This document shows positions 46,217 through 57,599 of a stretch of 64,000 bases of DNA, piece by piece. Where the stretch lies: NCBI GenBank assembly GCA_030620095.1, contig JAUTXW010000066.1, forward strand, positions 186,001-250,000, in the 5' to 3' direction. The notes below the pieces were generated by a model that saw only the letters and a program-made list of their open reading frames with translations, was not told the DNA's origin and made no database searches. Each line of letters starts with the position of its first letter. Position 1 is the stretch's first letter. Both the position numbers and the translations under genes were made by a program. Source of the stretch: Kuschelorhynchus macadamiae (taxonomy: Eukaryota; Arthropoda; Insecta; Coleoptera; Curculionidae).

Positions 46217-46369
46217 TTTTTTTTCCTATATATAAACTGCTTCAAAATAATTAATTTTCTGTTCAATACCGGGTGTCAAAAATGTCTAATATTGCAATTA
46301 ATATTTGAAAAACTACAGAATTCATATTTTTCCAAAATTAACACATCAATGTAGTTATAGTAGGGGAGC

Positions 46370-47035
46370 CAGCACTGACTCCAGTGAACAAGATTTATCA
46401 ATAATTTAACTTATGCAGTTGAACTTTGGGCTATTCGGGTATGCCAAAAGTGACCGTTCGTCTCTGTCTGTCATATTATTTTCTACAGAGGGCGTCATTG
46501 TGAAGTACTATACAGGGCGTTTCCTAATTGCGTGCTAATATTAAAAGGGGGTGATTCTTGGACCTTTTTAAGAAAAAAGTTTAATATGAACCTAAAAGTC
46601 TTAACTTTAGAGATACAGGGTTTAAAAAAAATATTTTTTTTTGAAATCCTAATTCTGATGCTATTATAGATAAATAACTGTGTGAAATTTGATACACGTC
46701 TTTTATGCATAAAGGGGCATTTTTTATTAGTAATCAGTTTTTGAAATTTCTACCAGTGTGCATATGTAGTTAACCTCGGTAAATCCGTATGCTCCTTAAT
46801 GCATAGAAGACGTGTATCAGAGATTTCATGCAGGTCCAAGACTCACCCCCTTTTAACATTAGCACGCAATTAGGAAACGCCCTGTATAGTACTTCACAAT
46901 GTCGGCCTCTGTATAAAGTTATATGTTAAACGGAGACAGACGGCCACTTTTGGTATACACGAGTAGCTCAAAGTCGAACTGCATAAATTAAAATTTTGAT
47001 AAATCTCGTCCCCTGGAACTGATGCTGGCTGCCCT
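46370..47035. repeat. Palindrome of the second Sailor-like copy
   Basis: Inverted arms carrying GTGAAGTACTATACAGGGCG (46500) and its inverse (46885-46905). It corresponds to 5865-6605 in the first copy. Confidence 0.75.
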
Positions 47036-47440
47036 TGTAAAATCTAGACTTGTAAATCGTGTATCACTATACTGGGTGGTCCAATAACAGTGGACGTAGG
47101 CAGTAGCCTGGGAACCGTTACTGACAGAACTCAAGAAAAAATATATTTATGTTTAAATCGATCAAGAAAAATCAAAATTAAAGCATTTTAAAATTCGAAA
47201 GTTCGCCGTTTTTGCAACACAAAAGAGATATAGAAGTGCGGTACATGAAAGAAAACAGACAAATATAGATAAAGGTTCATTAAGCATAGTTACATTTTTT
47301 AATTATCTGAAGTGCGTATAGTCAAAAAGGAGTGCCAAACTATTTAAAGAACGACGGGACACCACTGGTTTAAAGAGATTTCTTGGTCGACCTTCCTAAA
47401 CCGATTGACTCCGCCCGGTTTTCTTTCCTGTCCCGCAATT

Positions 47441-47954
47441 TAATGTAAAACGTGTAACGTGATTCATTCAAATGATTAATTTCGTTTCAAAAACATTCCT
47501 AGTACTCACAAATTAATTTTTCTGCAACAATAATAACTTCTTTGTTTCTGTTGTTCTCGTGGCTTTATTTTAAACAAAAGGAAACAAGTTGGTGATTAGC
47601 TTACAAGTTTTCTTGTTGTTCTAAAATGTGTTAAGGGGTTTAAACTTCAAAGTTTTTTCTTAATGGTCTTAAGTTTATATAATGCCGGTGACGAAAAGAA
47701 CCTATTAGTTGAAAGCCGGAGTTGAAACTTTAAATTTATTTAAAGAGTTAGGGGAGAATCGGAGTGTAACTTCTGTGTAGTTTCCTTCCGGGATACACGG
47801 GCTATAGACAGGATTAATTTAGTAACTGAGTGAAATACAAAACTATTCCGGTCTATGAGAAAAGTTTTAACTCCGGTTTACACGAAAATAGAAATTCCAT
47901 GGAAAGCGCTGCAATGTCCGTTTTTTTAACTCTAATTGAAATTATTAAAAAATA
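47441..47954. other. No gene recognised
   Basis: Only short ORFs. No repeat relationship was noticed apart from AT-rich low-complexity patches. Confidence 0.4.
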
Positions 47955-49064
47955 ATTAAACCATTTTACATATTTATAATCTGAGAGCTAGCCTTATTTT
48001 CACTACTATATATGCTTATAGCATTCGTCCAGTTAATGCTTAAAACGCACTCGTGCCATTACCGATGCAGTGATAATTTTTCGCATCCACGTGTCAACTA
48101 TGTAAAAAAAACAATGTTACAAATGTTTAATACTCAAATTAAATATTCCAATTATTTAAACTATTAAATATAAGCTACTCATACGTACAAGGTGTTACAA
48201 AATCGATAAAAATGCAATGGGATTTTAAAAACTGTAGGAGATACGAGGTTTGATAATAAAGCAAATTTGCGCAATTTAATGTCGAAAAAAAGGTTGATAA
48301 AGTTGGAATATTTCGACTACTTCCGAAGATATCCGTGAAAAATAGAAAATCCTCATTTTACATTTTTTATATTTCAGGCTGCATTTGAAGACATTTAAAA
48401 ATTCGACGTTTCGTCTTCGGAGTTTTATCTCCAACTTAATTTTTTTTAATATGGACCTGGATTTTCTCTTTCGTTTCTTAAATCCAATAATATCGATGAT
48501 GAGCCATCGATGACGAAACGTCGGATTTAAAATCTTGGTAGGAGGAAATGCGGATAGGGGATTTTCTAGCTTTTCCAACTGCATATTATTGGATATTAAA
48601 TTTGCTCTAATTTAAGTAACCTCATATCTCTTTTGGTTCTTTGAGATGCCAATGCTACCCCGTCGAATATGGAAAACGCCGTATAGGTTAAAGAAAAACG
48701 AGAAGAAAAATTTAATTGATAAAAATGTTTAAAGCAAATTATTTTTTTTGCATATAGCTTATATCGTGATAAGTTAGAAAGATAGGACTTTTAACTTTTA
48801 GCACATATTGCTTTGATAAAAGCAACACGTTGCTAATATTTCGTCTATATTGGCGCCTTATAGTCGTGATTGTGAAAAGCTCATTTTTAATTACACCATG
48901 GCAACGTTGCTTACACATCAATGTGATGACAATCTCATCACCTGTGTTTTGTCAACAAAGAAGTTCAAAAAACAATTCAATTACTTTATTTTAATAATTT
49001 TTTTGGAATGTTTGAACTAATTTCTCAATAAATTTTGGTTTGTTAGCATAATATCGGCGTGTAT
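47955..49064. repeat. First copy of ~1.1-kb direct duplication
   Basis: Begins AATTAAACCATTTTACATAT and ends GCATAATATCGGCGTGTATG. A second copy at 49133-50243 has the same order and a few percent difference, separated by ~70 bp. In the middle is an inverted pair of GACGAAACGTCG motifs (48404 reverse, 48511 forward). No ORF with motifs was found. The duplicated unit could be a short retroelement or MITE, or a segmental duplication. Confidence 0.85.
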
Positions 49065-49132
49065 GAAAATAGTAAAAACCTGTTTTTAAAACTTTTTAGA
49101 CTATTTACTTGTATAGTTTTTAACTGCGCAAA

Positions 49133-50243
49133 TTAAACCATTTGACATATTTATAATCTGAGAGCTAGCCTTATTTTCAGTACTATATATGCTTATAGCA
49201 TTCGTCCAGTTAATGCTTAAAACGCACTCATGCCATTACCGATGCAGTGATAATTTTTCGCATCCACGTGTCAACTATGTAAAAAAAAACAATGTTACAA
49301 ATGTTTAAAACTCAAATTAAATATTCAAATTATTTAAACTATTAAATATAAGCTACTCATACGTACAAGGTGTTACAAAATCGATAAAAATGCAATGGGA
49401 TTTTAAAAACTGTAGGAGATACGAGGTTTGATAATAAATTTGCGCAATTTAATGTCGAAAAAAAGGTTGATAAAGTTGGAATATTCTGACTAGTTCCGAA
49501 GATATCCGTGAAAAATAAAAAATCCTCATTTTCCATTTTTTATATTTCAGGCTGCATTTGAAGACATTTAAAAATCCGACGTTTCGCCTTCGGAGTTTTA
49601 TCTCTAACTTAATTTTTTTAATACGGACCTGGATTTTCTCTTTCGTTTCTTAAATCCAATAATATCGATGATGAGACATCGATGACGAAACGTCGGATTT
49701 AAAATCTTGGTAGGAGGAAAAGCGGATAGGGGATTTTCTAGCTTTTCCAACTGCATATTATTGGACATTAAATTTGATCTAATTTAAGTAACCTCATATC
49801 TCTTTTGGTTTTTTGAGATGCCAATGCTACCCCGTCGAATATGGAAAGCGCCGTATAGGTTAAAGAAAAACGAGAAGAAAAATTTAATTGATAAAAATGT
49901 TTAAAGCAAATTATTTTTTTTACATATAGCTTATATCGTGATAAGTTAGAAAGATAGGACTTTTAACTTTTAGCACATATTGCGTTGATAAACGCAACAC
50001 GTTGCTAATCGCGTCTATATTGGCGCCTTGCTTGTCGTAATCGTGAAAAGCTCATTTTTAATTACAACATGGCAACATTGCTTGGACATCAATGTGATGA
50101 CAATCTCATCACCTGTGTTTTGTCAACAAAGAAGTATAAAAAAATCTTTAGATTCAACTATTTTATTTTGATCATTTTTTTGGAATGTTTGAACTAATTT
50201 TTTAATAAATTGTGGTTTGTTAGCATAATATCGGCGTGTATGA
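49133..50243. repeat. Second copy of ~1.1-kb direct duplication
   Basis: Direct copy of 47955-49064. The inverted GACGAAACGTCG pair is retained (49580 reverse, ~49685 forward), preceded on the forward side by ATGATGAGACATCGATGAC, a TGATGA core word with a short stem. It lies between noncoding AT-rich flanks. Confidence 0.85.
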
Positions 50244-51714
50244 ACAATGAACAACACGAACAATAACAAATCTTGAACAAGAAAAATACGAACTACAAGA
50301 ATAACATGAACAACAGCAACTAGAAAAACTCAAAAAACACGAAAATCTCGGACAAAAACGCGAAATGATAGCAATACTATTAGGAAATTCAAGAACGATA
50401 AATAGCAACTAAAAGGCACTGACAAGAAACTATTGTTTATTTTTTGACGTATTACTTTCAATTTTGATTTCACAGCCTACTATTTTTTTTGCTTGATGTA
50501 GCAGAAAATTGCTAAGGAATTATTATTTATCTATGTTTTTAGTTTATTGTTATTCTTGTGCATAAATTGTCGATTTTAAGAAAGACGGAGATTTGCAACG
50601 GTCTAATATATTAGGATTTTTCTTATTTATTAGCTTATAATATCTAACTTACTGAAAATAGAGTAAACTACAAAAAAATATAGAGAAAAGTAAAATTGCG
50701 AGTAAAACTATGCTTATTAACGTCTACTGCGCCACCTGGTGGTTATTTCAGAACATTAGTATAATTTTTAGCGATTTGCGTTGAATATTATCTGTGGTAT
50801 TATTACTGAATTATTGTGATGTAGGCTATGTCCATACAGATTAGGGAGATGTTGCGTACCCAGCGCCCTAATATTTGTTTTATTTATATTTCCGGTTTGA
50901 AAAAAGTTAGGAAGCTGAAATTTGCACTGACTTATTGAGAATTTCCTCCTCTATTAAATTGTGTTAAAAGAGATATAGCGTGCTATTTAAAATTTTCAAA
51001 ATAATGCGTAATAATTGTTGTGATGTCAATCAGCGCCCTCTAGTTACCACGGCGAAATCAAATCGGATTTTTTTTTGACATCAGATTATTAGTTAAGATG
51101 GGCTCTTTTAAACGAGACCTAGTTTGTTCAATTCCGTTGACTTATAACGGAGTTATTGACATTTAAGTAAAAACATGTTTGACCTTCCCCCACCACTACA
51201 TTTTACGAGATAGAGCAAAATATCCTTAACAAAAAAATCACAATTTTTCTACTCTTTACGATGGCAGTATTTATAATATACCTTTACATGAATATTTTTT
51301 AAGAAACAGCCCTTTTTCTGATTGACCATAACAGTTGCGCCCCCTAGCGGCCATATGCGGAACTTCAAAATATTTTCCAGCGATTTCTCTTAGTCGATTT
51401 AGCTAATAATTTTTTTTCCCCCAAGTTATATGATTAACGGTTAGCGAGTTATGGCCGGCGTCCATTCTTAGTTGGCCACCCCGTATATGTTATATATGTT
51501 CCTCGTTTTCAGGTGTTATTTGCCTTTCAAGCCCCCAATTAGACTAACGGATGTTTAAACTTCCCGTATCGTACACTCTTTGTAAAACCGCCACAAATGT
51601 TCTGTCATTAGGAACCAACCCTAATATTTAACAATTTAATGTAATAATAATTATAGGCAACCTTCATTTCATTCATTAATTTATAGAGTCAGAGTTTTTG
51701 GTTCTTTTCTTCGA
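50244..51714. other. No gene; lone terminal-repeat-like sequence near its right end
   Basis: At 51325-51490 the words AACAGTTGCGCCCCCTAGCGG and GTTGGCCACCCCGTATA resemble the arm of the DD41D element at 37138 (GGGGGCGCAACTGTC). A single decayed transposon arm is likely. A short repetitive AACAA/GAACAA-rich patch lies at about 50240-50400. Nothing else is recognised. Confidence 0.4.
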
Positions 51715-52080
51715 CTAGTCCAGTGGTGTGTGGGTGGTTGCTTCAGCGTCTCACTGGGGTGGTCTGGGTTCGATCCCATCTAGAGACATGAATATTTTTT
51801 AATACTTTTTTAATATTTTATTTTGTTTATTCACGTGAGACTTAACCTCATTTTAATGTCCATCAAATATGTATAAGTAGTTGTTTGTTTGGTTGTGCTT
51901 TAGTGTGTTTTATTCTATTTGTAAGTTATTGTTTTAGGATTTGTGAGTGTGATTATTTATTAAGGTTCTCTCTGTTGTTTGTAGGTCTGATGATGCTCGA
52001 AAGGGCGAAACACGTGTCATCTTTGTTGTGAATTGTAAAATTATAATTTAATGAGACCGAGACTTGGAGTCTTTTTCTAT
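51715..52080 (+). mobile_element. tRNA-derived SINE-like unit with hammerhead-like motif
   Basis: GGTTCGATCC at 51768-51777 matches the pol III B box exactly. A degenerate A-box-like GTGTGTGGGTGG lies ~45 bp upstream, the usual spacing. Downstream body sequence carries a hammerhead-like motif at 51983-52022. The right edge falls where a DD41D N-terminal scrap begins (~52082). SINE identity rests on the pol III boxes; no tail or target duplication was resolved. Confidence 0.5.
51983..52022 (+). ncRNA. Hammerhead-ribozyme-like motif
   Basis: AGGT (stem I), CTGATGA (perfect core), an extra U, GCTC-GAAA-GGGC (4-bp stem II with one G-U, GNRA loop), GAAA (core), CACGTGTC (palindromic ACACGUGU stem III ending in the GUC cleavage triplet) and ATCT (stem I partner). 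Every conserved core base is present; the extra U is the only visible deviation. The loop-less stem III implies function as a dimer, as described for minimal hammerheads of retroelements. Confidence 0.6.
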
Positions 52081-52081
52081 G

Positions 52082-52201
52082 TTTGTTAGGACACCTCCTG
52101 TTAGGATATCTTTCCTGGTATGTTTGGGACGCCAAATGAGCATTCTGTCTACACTCTCCATAAATAAGTAACATGTGTGCATATTCAAAATTCGTATACA
52201 T
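52082..52201 (-). pseudogene. DD41D transposase N-terminal fragment
   Basis: MYTNFEYAHMLLIYGECRQN and HLASQTYQERYPNRRCPNK, a well-preserved DUF4817-like helix-turn-helix, cut off after about 40 codons at the SINE-like unit. The remaining residues of the open frame belong to the other element. Confidence 0.8.
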
Positions 52202-52712
52202 TTTTAAAAAGTTTTAAAATGCAGAACATGTATTAAACCGGTATAGAATTGCCTCATAGGGCAAAAAATTAAGGTTGAATGAACCAAAAAACGAGACAGC
52301 TGCAACTGATATGCTTGCGAATTGTTATGTTCGTTAAAGCCTGTTCGGCAGTGTTGCCGTTTCCAAATAAGCATTCTATGGTAAAATAAAAAAAAATTAG
52401 GTCATTCAGATATTTCACTAAGAAAAATTTGTAGGCATTTTGTAGAAAATCATATAATTAATTGTTTTCCATAATAAAATTAATAAATGTGTTAACGATG
52501 TGCTTAAAAATTAATAAAATAAAATACAACTTTAAGGCCGTTTTTCTCAAAAACGATAAGGAATTGACCCTATGTTATTTAAGCATTTTTTTAATCAAAA
52601 TGGTCTATACTATCACGTGTTAAAATATGTGTAGTAAAACCCCTAACACCCTGTAGAGCTAGGTAAAGTACTCAATGAGTCCAAGTGTAATCTATTTTTA
52701 CATCAGCGACAG

Positions 52713-53088
52713 TTGACAAAGCTATCTTACAATCGCCCATTAAACTTAAAGTGGTCCAAGATGGGCGCATTTACGGTACTCTATATTTTTCAGAACCAAC
52801 CAAAATATTTTACGACCCTATTGGCCCTTGCACGAAGAAACTCAGAAGAAAGAAGACAAGCTGTTTTTAAAAAAGAAAATGACAAAATTAAGACATTTCT
52901 AAAAAGTGATTTACTTTGAAGTTTTGATAATCTCTGCGGAGCCCTGAGGGATAATATTAATTCAGAATTCTCTCTGAAGGAGTGGACTTTTACAATTACT
53001 GATAAATGCCTCTATCTTTTTCTTTTAAACATCTCAGTCAGCGGTTATTCAAGTGACGAAAATGTGAAAGTTATTTCAAGTATAATTA
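52713..53088 (+). pseudogene. Unidentified ORF, 5' part, interrupted by family A
   Basis: The open frame 52713-52919 (PLNLKWSKMGAFTVLYIF, NQPKYFTTLLALARRN, EERRQAVFKKENDK) ends in a stop. One frame over, FDNLCGALRDNINSEFSLKE, TITDKCLYLFLLNIS and DENVKVISSII run to the family A insertion site at 53088. The same frame continues at 55259. I do not recognise the family. Length, repeat context and damage suggest an older transposable-element protein, but it could be a decayed host gene. Confidence 0.5.
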
Positions 53089-55258
53089 CACTGGCCAACA
53101 AAATTTTTTTTTGTTGTAACACAAATCAGAATAGCATAATCTAATAGAATGGACCTATCCAAATACAAAAATGACAAATAGAAAGTTGTAGCACGTAGGG
53201 TTTTCTTGTTAGAGTTGTAGATCCATATCGAATGTTACGCTACTTAATATCTATAGAAAAAATGATTTCAGAAAATTCTTAACCCTGTTTATTGACTATG
53301 TTTACAGTTTTCGCCTATTAAACGTACCATAGATCTAAGAGAAAAGCAAACGAGAAAAATATTAACTTAAAACACTAATTAAACTCTTCTCTCTTCAAAA
53401 ACCAACAGTAGTCACCCATCATGGCTAGATCCTATCGTCCTTGGTACCGAATTTCCATTGTTCTGAAATCTTGGTGAAACCTTTCACCCTGCTCGTCACT
53501 AACAGCTAGCAAATTTTTAGGAAAAAATGACAGATGGGAATGGAGGAAGTGAATTTTTCATGATATTCTGGCACCAAGCGCTTTATAGGCATCTAAGAGT
53601 TCATTAACTAATTGTTCCTAATTTTCATCCATTGCCTAAAAATCTTCTTACTACATTAATAAATGAATTCCATGTTCTGAGTTCCTGTCTGGTAAGCTTT
53701 TCCGTAAAATTGACATCGTCCAGCAATTTTCTGATTTGTGGCACAATAAAAATGCCTTCTTTTAATATGGCATCACTGAACTGGGGAAAGAATTGTCTTA
53801 GGTATTTAAATCCATCACCATCTTTATTCAAAGCCTTTACAAAGTTTTTCATCAGCCCAAGTTTAATGTGAAGAGGAGGCAAAAGGACATTTTTGGGATC
53901 AACAAGAGGTATAAATTTAACATTTTGAGATCCCGGTTGAAATTCGCTTCTTTCTGGCCAAATTTTTGTTATATAATACTGATTTATTGCACGACTGTCC
54001 CATAAACAAAGAAAACAGCAATATTTTGTAAATCCTCCCTGAATTCCCACTAAAATCCCTATAACTTTTAAGTCCGCACGTATCTGCTATTTATACCTAT
54101 TGTAGTTATATTTTCATAATTTTCTTTCATTGCAACTGAATGGGTAACTGGTACAGAGGGTTTTAAATTTCCATTATGCAAAAACACAGCTTTTAATCTA
54201 TATTTAGATGAGTCTATGAATAAGCGCCACCCACGTGGAGAATATTCAATATCAAGTTCCTGCATTAAACTGTCTATATCAGTACACATGCACAAAGAAT
54301 TTTGGGCAATAGGTTTCATTCCTTAAGACGGGAACCCAGAAGTTCTGACTGTTGCTTGGATATCCCCAAGTCACATATTAAATAATTTAATTTACTTTGA
54401 ACAATCAAATGTGGCTCGCCGGAACTGGGACCTGTGGTAAAAGTGGGATCGGTGCACTGTTCTCCTGAGCTACCTGATGATGCGTTATCTCCATTATCTC
54501 CGAATCAATAGCTGGCCAATTTAAGACGCAATCGGCACTGGCAAATTTGAATTATGAGGAACAGGTCGTATGGCAGATTGCAAATTTGGATATTCTATAT
54601 TGTGCTTTTCCTTTTTGGAATAACCTTCAGTCTTTGTCAGGCAAAAATAACAATCGTCAGAATGAATGGTGGGTTCTCACCATACCATTGGAACTGCAAA
54701 AGGCATACTTTTTCTCTTTCCCTTCATCCACTGCACCAATGATACACTACAACTAACACAGCACACATAGGGAGCCCACCGCTTATCTTGATCCCAATTA
54801 ACACACCAAAATATTTAAAGTAGGCTTTTTTTACATTTTCGGAAAATGACCTGGCTTGTGATTTCACCAGAAATTATCCACAAATATAACAAAATTTGTC
54901 AGGAGAAATTTTGCAACTTCGGCGCGTTTGACTCGACATTCTCGTCTTCACATACACTTGCTTATCGATACACAGAGAACCACTCAATTCGAAACTCAAC
55001 AGGAGAGTGATGTTTAACTCTTATTTTATGTCTAATGTTGTAAACAACCCAGTCTAGGTAATTTTTCCGTTGTAAAATGGACCCATTTTAGCCGCCCCAC
55101 AATAAAATTGTTTACCTGCCAATATAAAAGGTTCTAATTAGGCTATTAAAAAGTGTTACGTATTAAGGCTTTCCGAATATTTTTTTTATTATTGGGAGGG
55201 TATTTCCATTGTGAAAATAATGAGCTGGCCTGTGTTAGAAAAATTTTGTCGGCCAGTG
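53089..55258 (-). mobile_element. Family A element, copy 5, complete with both termini
   Basis: Left end CACTGGCCAACAAAATTTTT at 53089; right end is the inverse of CACTGGCCGACAAAATTTTT, at 55258. TTA precedes the left end and follows the right end. Removing 2170 bp plus one TTA restores an open frame in the surrounding sequence, which supports a 3-bp TTA target duplication. Internally it holds one reverse-strand broken gene (54944 to ~53375). This is the reference copy for the element's boundaries. Confidence 0.85.
53375..54944 (-). pseudogene. Family A protein, broken
   Basis: The ATG at about 54944 reads MSSQTRRSCKISPDKFCYIC, then GEFLVKSQARSFSENVKKAY and FKYFGVLIG. Later blocks: RGWRLFIDSSKYRLKAVFLH (54068-54319), IQGGFTKYCCFLCLWDSRAI and NVLLPPLHIKLGLMKNFVKA (53625-54050), and FTEKLTRQELRTWNSF. 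The C-terminal GERFHQDF region at ~53480 is shifted. Several frameshifts occur. The order of blocks matches copies 1, 3 and 4. Confidence 0.7.
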
Positions 55259-55720
55259 TTATTACCAAAAATATAGTGGTTAGATATATCGAAGGACATT
55301 TACTAAAGAAAGACATACTTGACGGAGAAAACATATATAAACATCCAGGTGGCTCTGAAAATACTGAGAAAAATAAAAATGATCAGAAAAATTAAAATGG
55401 AACAATTTTAGAGTTAATATCTGACCAACTACAACTAACTGTGAAAAACAAGAAAAGGTACTGTATGTCCACTATTCTTTTTTCTTTAATAATATATGGT
55501 CAGTCTTTTCATGCTTATGAGTGTTTAAGGACCTTTTTAATTACCCCTACTATAGAACAAAAATGTAATATGTTTCTTCAGACTTTAATGTTAACTAACA
55601 GACCCACTTGCCAGAAGAAACGCAGTATTGTGGGTGTTAGTTCACAGGTTATTACTGGAGGGGGCTTTGCAGGAGTACATCGCACCATGCGTGAGGTCGC
55701 ACGTAACCTTTTTTGATTAT
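55259..55720 (+). pseudogene. Unidentified ORF, 3' part
   Basis: Continues the frame of 53088 as ITKNIVVRYIEGHLLKKDIL, GENIYKHPGGSENTEKN (stop at 55395). An adjacent frame, 55441-55716, follows: YCMSTILFSLIIYGQSFHAY, NMFLQTLMLTNRPTCQKKRS. No domain is recognised. Together with 52713-53088 it gives a protein of at least 250 residues with two disruptions. Confidence 0.45.
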
Positions 55721-56898
55721 TTTATAGTTTAAATACTTTGAATTGCTATGAACATTGCTACTAAGCATTATCCCCGCTAGTGCGAGGCAGGAACGTTGTA
55801 TATAAAAAAGAAGTGCAAAATTAATAGAAATAACTATAAATTAACTTTAAGCAGATTTCTCCAAAATTACTAATGCTAGCTCCCTTACTATTAACATTGT
55901 TATCAAAAATAATTTCCTGATTTTTAATCAAATGCATGCATTTGTATGCAATGTATATACGTACCGCTCAGGTGTTTTCAAAAATATTTTTGGATAACAT
56001 AAACTTTTCAATTTAGAACTCCGACTCATACCTGCGTCCCACGACTGCAATAGATATGATGCTAGTAAATTCAAAAACTTGCAGTTTGTGTTAACACTAA
56101 CAGTAAATTAAAATTGAGCACATAGAAATCGAATGTGCTTATGCAATTAAATATGGGAATATGAGTTTTGTTTTTATTTTTATTCGTAAAAGGGAAGTGT
56201 TGTGAAAAAATCATCCTTCAAGATTTTTTCAGATCTTCACGTTTCAGGGTCCCTTGATGACGAAAAACATGTTCTCTCTATTCCGTCGGTCTGTCTGTCT
56301 GGCTGTTCGCGGCATAGCTAAAAAACTACTTACCCGATTGACCTGGTAACATTTTGGTAAAAATCCAATATGGCGAAACAAAAAGGTCGTCTAGAGATAT
56401 GTTTAACAAATTATTATTAAAAAACTACTTACCCAACTTATCTTGTTTTTTTTTGAGAAGGTGAAATTTTCAAAATTCTCCCACCCGGTGTTCAGTGGGC
56501 CGCGTTATGTAGGTAGTGTGAGATTCTTACTAAGAAAAAAACCCACCTCCTCTTTTCATCTCACCTATGACAGGTCGTTTTTGTTTTAACTCTCTGGTGT
56601 TTCTGGACATATTTATCTGCTATCACTTTCTTTTGTTTCTATGGTTTTTTCTTATAGTGTTATAAGCATACTTCCATTCATTTTCAGAGGCAACCAGACT
56701 CTACATCATGTTCTCTGCGTTGAACACTGTGCCTGCTACTCTCACATATTCTCGTCTTGTATCATGGCATCTGGTACAACTGAAAAATGTGGGCTGCACA
56801 TCGTCCACTTCTCACATATGTCCCTATCTGACCTGCTTCTCTCGTAAAGGTATCTCTTGAAGCAACCATGACCAAAAAGCGCTTGTATTATATAATAG
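55721..56898. other. Noncoding; contains a fragment of the right-end tandem repeat
   Basis: At 56200-56440 the sequence (GGTCTGTCTGTCTGGCTGTT, CCCGATTGACCTGGTAAC, AATCCAATATGGCGAAACA) matches units of the ~478-bp repeat at 62130-64000. The ORF at 56641-56847 has no recognisable domain. Confidence 0.55.
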
Positions 56899-56957
56899 AA
56901 TATTTTCTTATTCGTGGGTTAGGAGAAGGCTCAAACAAAACACACTGATTAATTCCT

Positions 56958-56997
56958 GTGCGACGTTTCGTATCTTTATCGATACTTTTTCAAGCAC
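56958..56997 (-). ncRNA. Hammerhead-like motif with altered core (left arm)
   Basis: On the reverse strand: GTGC (stem I), TTGAAAAA (core region, with C and G of CUGANGA changed), GTATC-GATAAA-GATAC (perfect 5-bp stem II), GAAACGTC (core and minimal stem III), GCAC (perfect stem I partner). The stems are intact but the catalytic core is not canonical. Confidence 0.5.
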
Positions 56998-57599
56998 TGG
57001 CAACAGAACACAGCCTAAAAATTGAAAAATAATAAATTCACATTAAAAATATACCTGAATTGTTAGTGTCGTTGTGTTCGCACGTTTTCCATAATTCCTA
57101 GATGTGACGTGAAGGAAAACATTTCACAACAAAAACACACACACACACACACGAGAAACAGTTCTCTAATCAAAACGTAATAAGGCTACGTGTGGTCAAT
57201 AAAGTACTGATTTGGGCGTGTTTCATTAGAAAAGAGACAGTTTTTTTTGATTTTTTTTTTCTCCAATTGGTTTTACCGTGATATTAAGAGTTCCAACTAG
57301 ATGTTATTATATTAGACTGTCCTGAATTTTTAGCGAGCAAAGTTCATGCACAATAACACTTTTATTTGTATAGTACAAAGAAAAACATTAAAACCAAAAG
57401 TAAATATTTGTATACTTATTGAATAGTTACAAGTGTAGTTAATAGTTAAAACAAGACAAAAGCAAACAAACCTTGAAGTTTAGTTATTTAAATATACAAC
57501 TATTAAAACGAATTACAGAAAAAATACGAACATAAAAAACAAATAATATCATATGATGTTTTGCTACTATTTATTTCCTTTTTTTATATTTAGATACGT

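Larger units (their letters stand above)
44766..47440 (+). mobile_element. Sailor-like (DD82E) element, copy 2
   Basis: Forward copy of the element at 5601-8485. It includes the transposase (44844-46216), the palindrome (about 46370-47035), and a right end with CTCCGCCCGGTTTTCTTTCC and TCCCGCA at 47409-47436. About 150 bp near 47250-47400 is not present in copy 1. The left terminus beyond 44766 is missing, replaced by the DD41D snapback element. Confidence 0.75.

Noticed and set aside
48404..48523. The central motif pair of the 1.1-kb duplication as functional hammerheads
   Set aside because: The forward motif has AUGAUGA where CUGANGA is required and its stem II has a mismatch. The reverse motif lacks a recognisable core. 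Kept only as a degenerate, hammerhead-like inverted pair.
51725..51790. A genuine tRNA gene
   Set aside because: Only the B box is good. The A box is degenerate and no acceptor or anticodon stems can be folded, so a SINE head is more likely.
56641..56847. 68-codon forward ORF
   Set aside because: No domain, no supporting context, and next to repeat fragments; length is within chance expectation.
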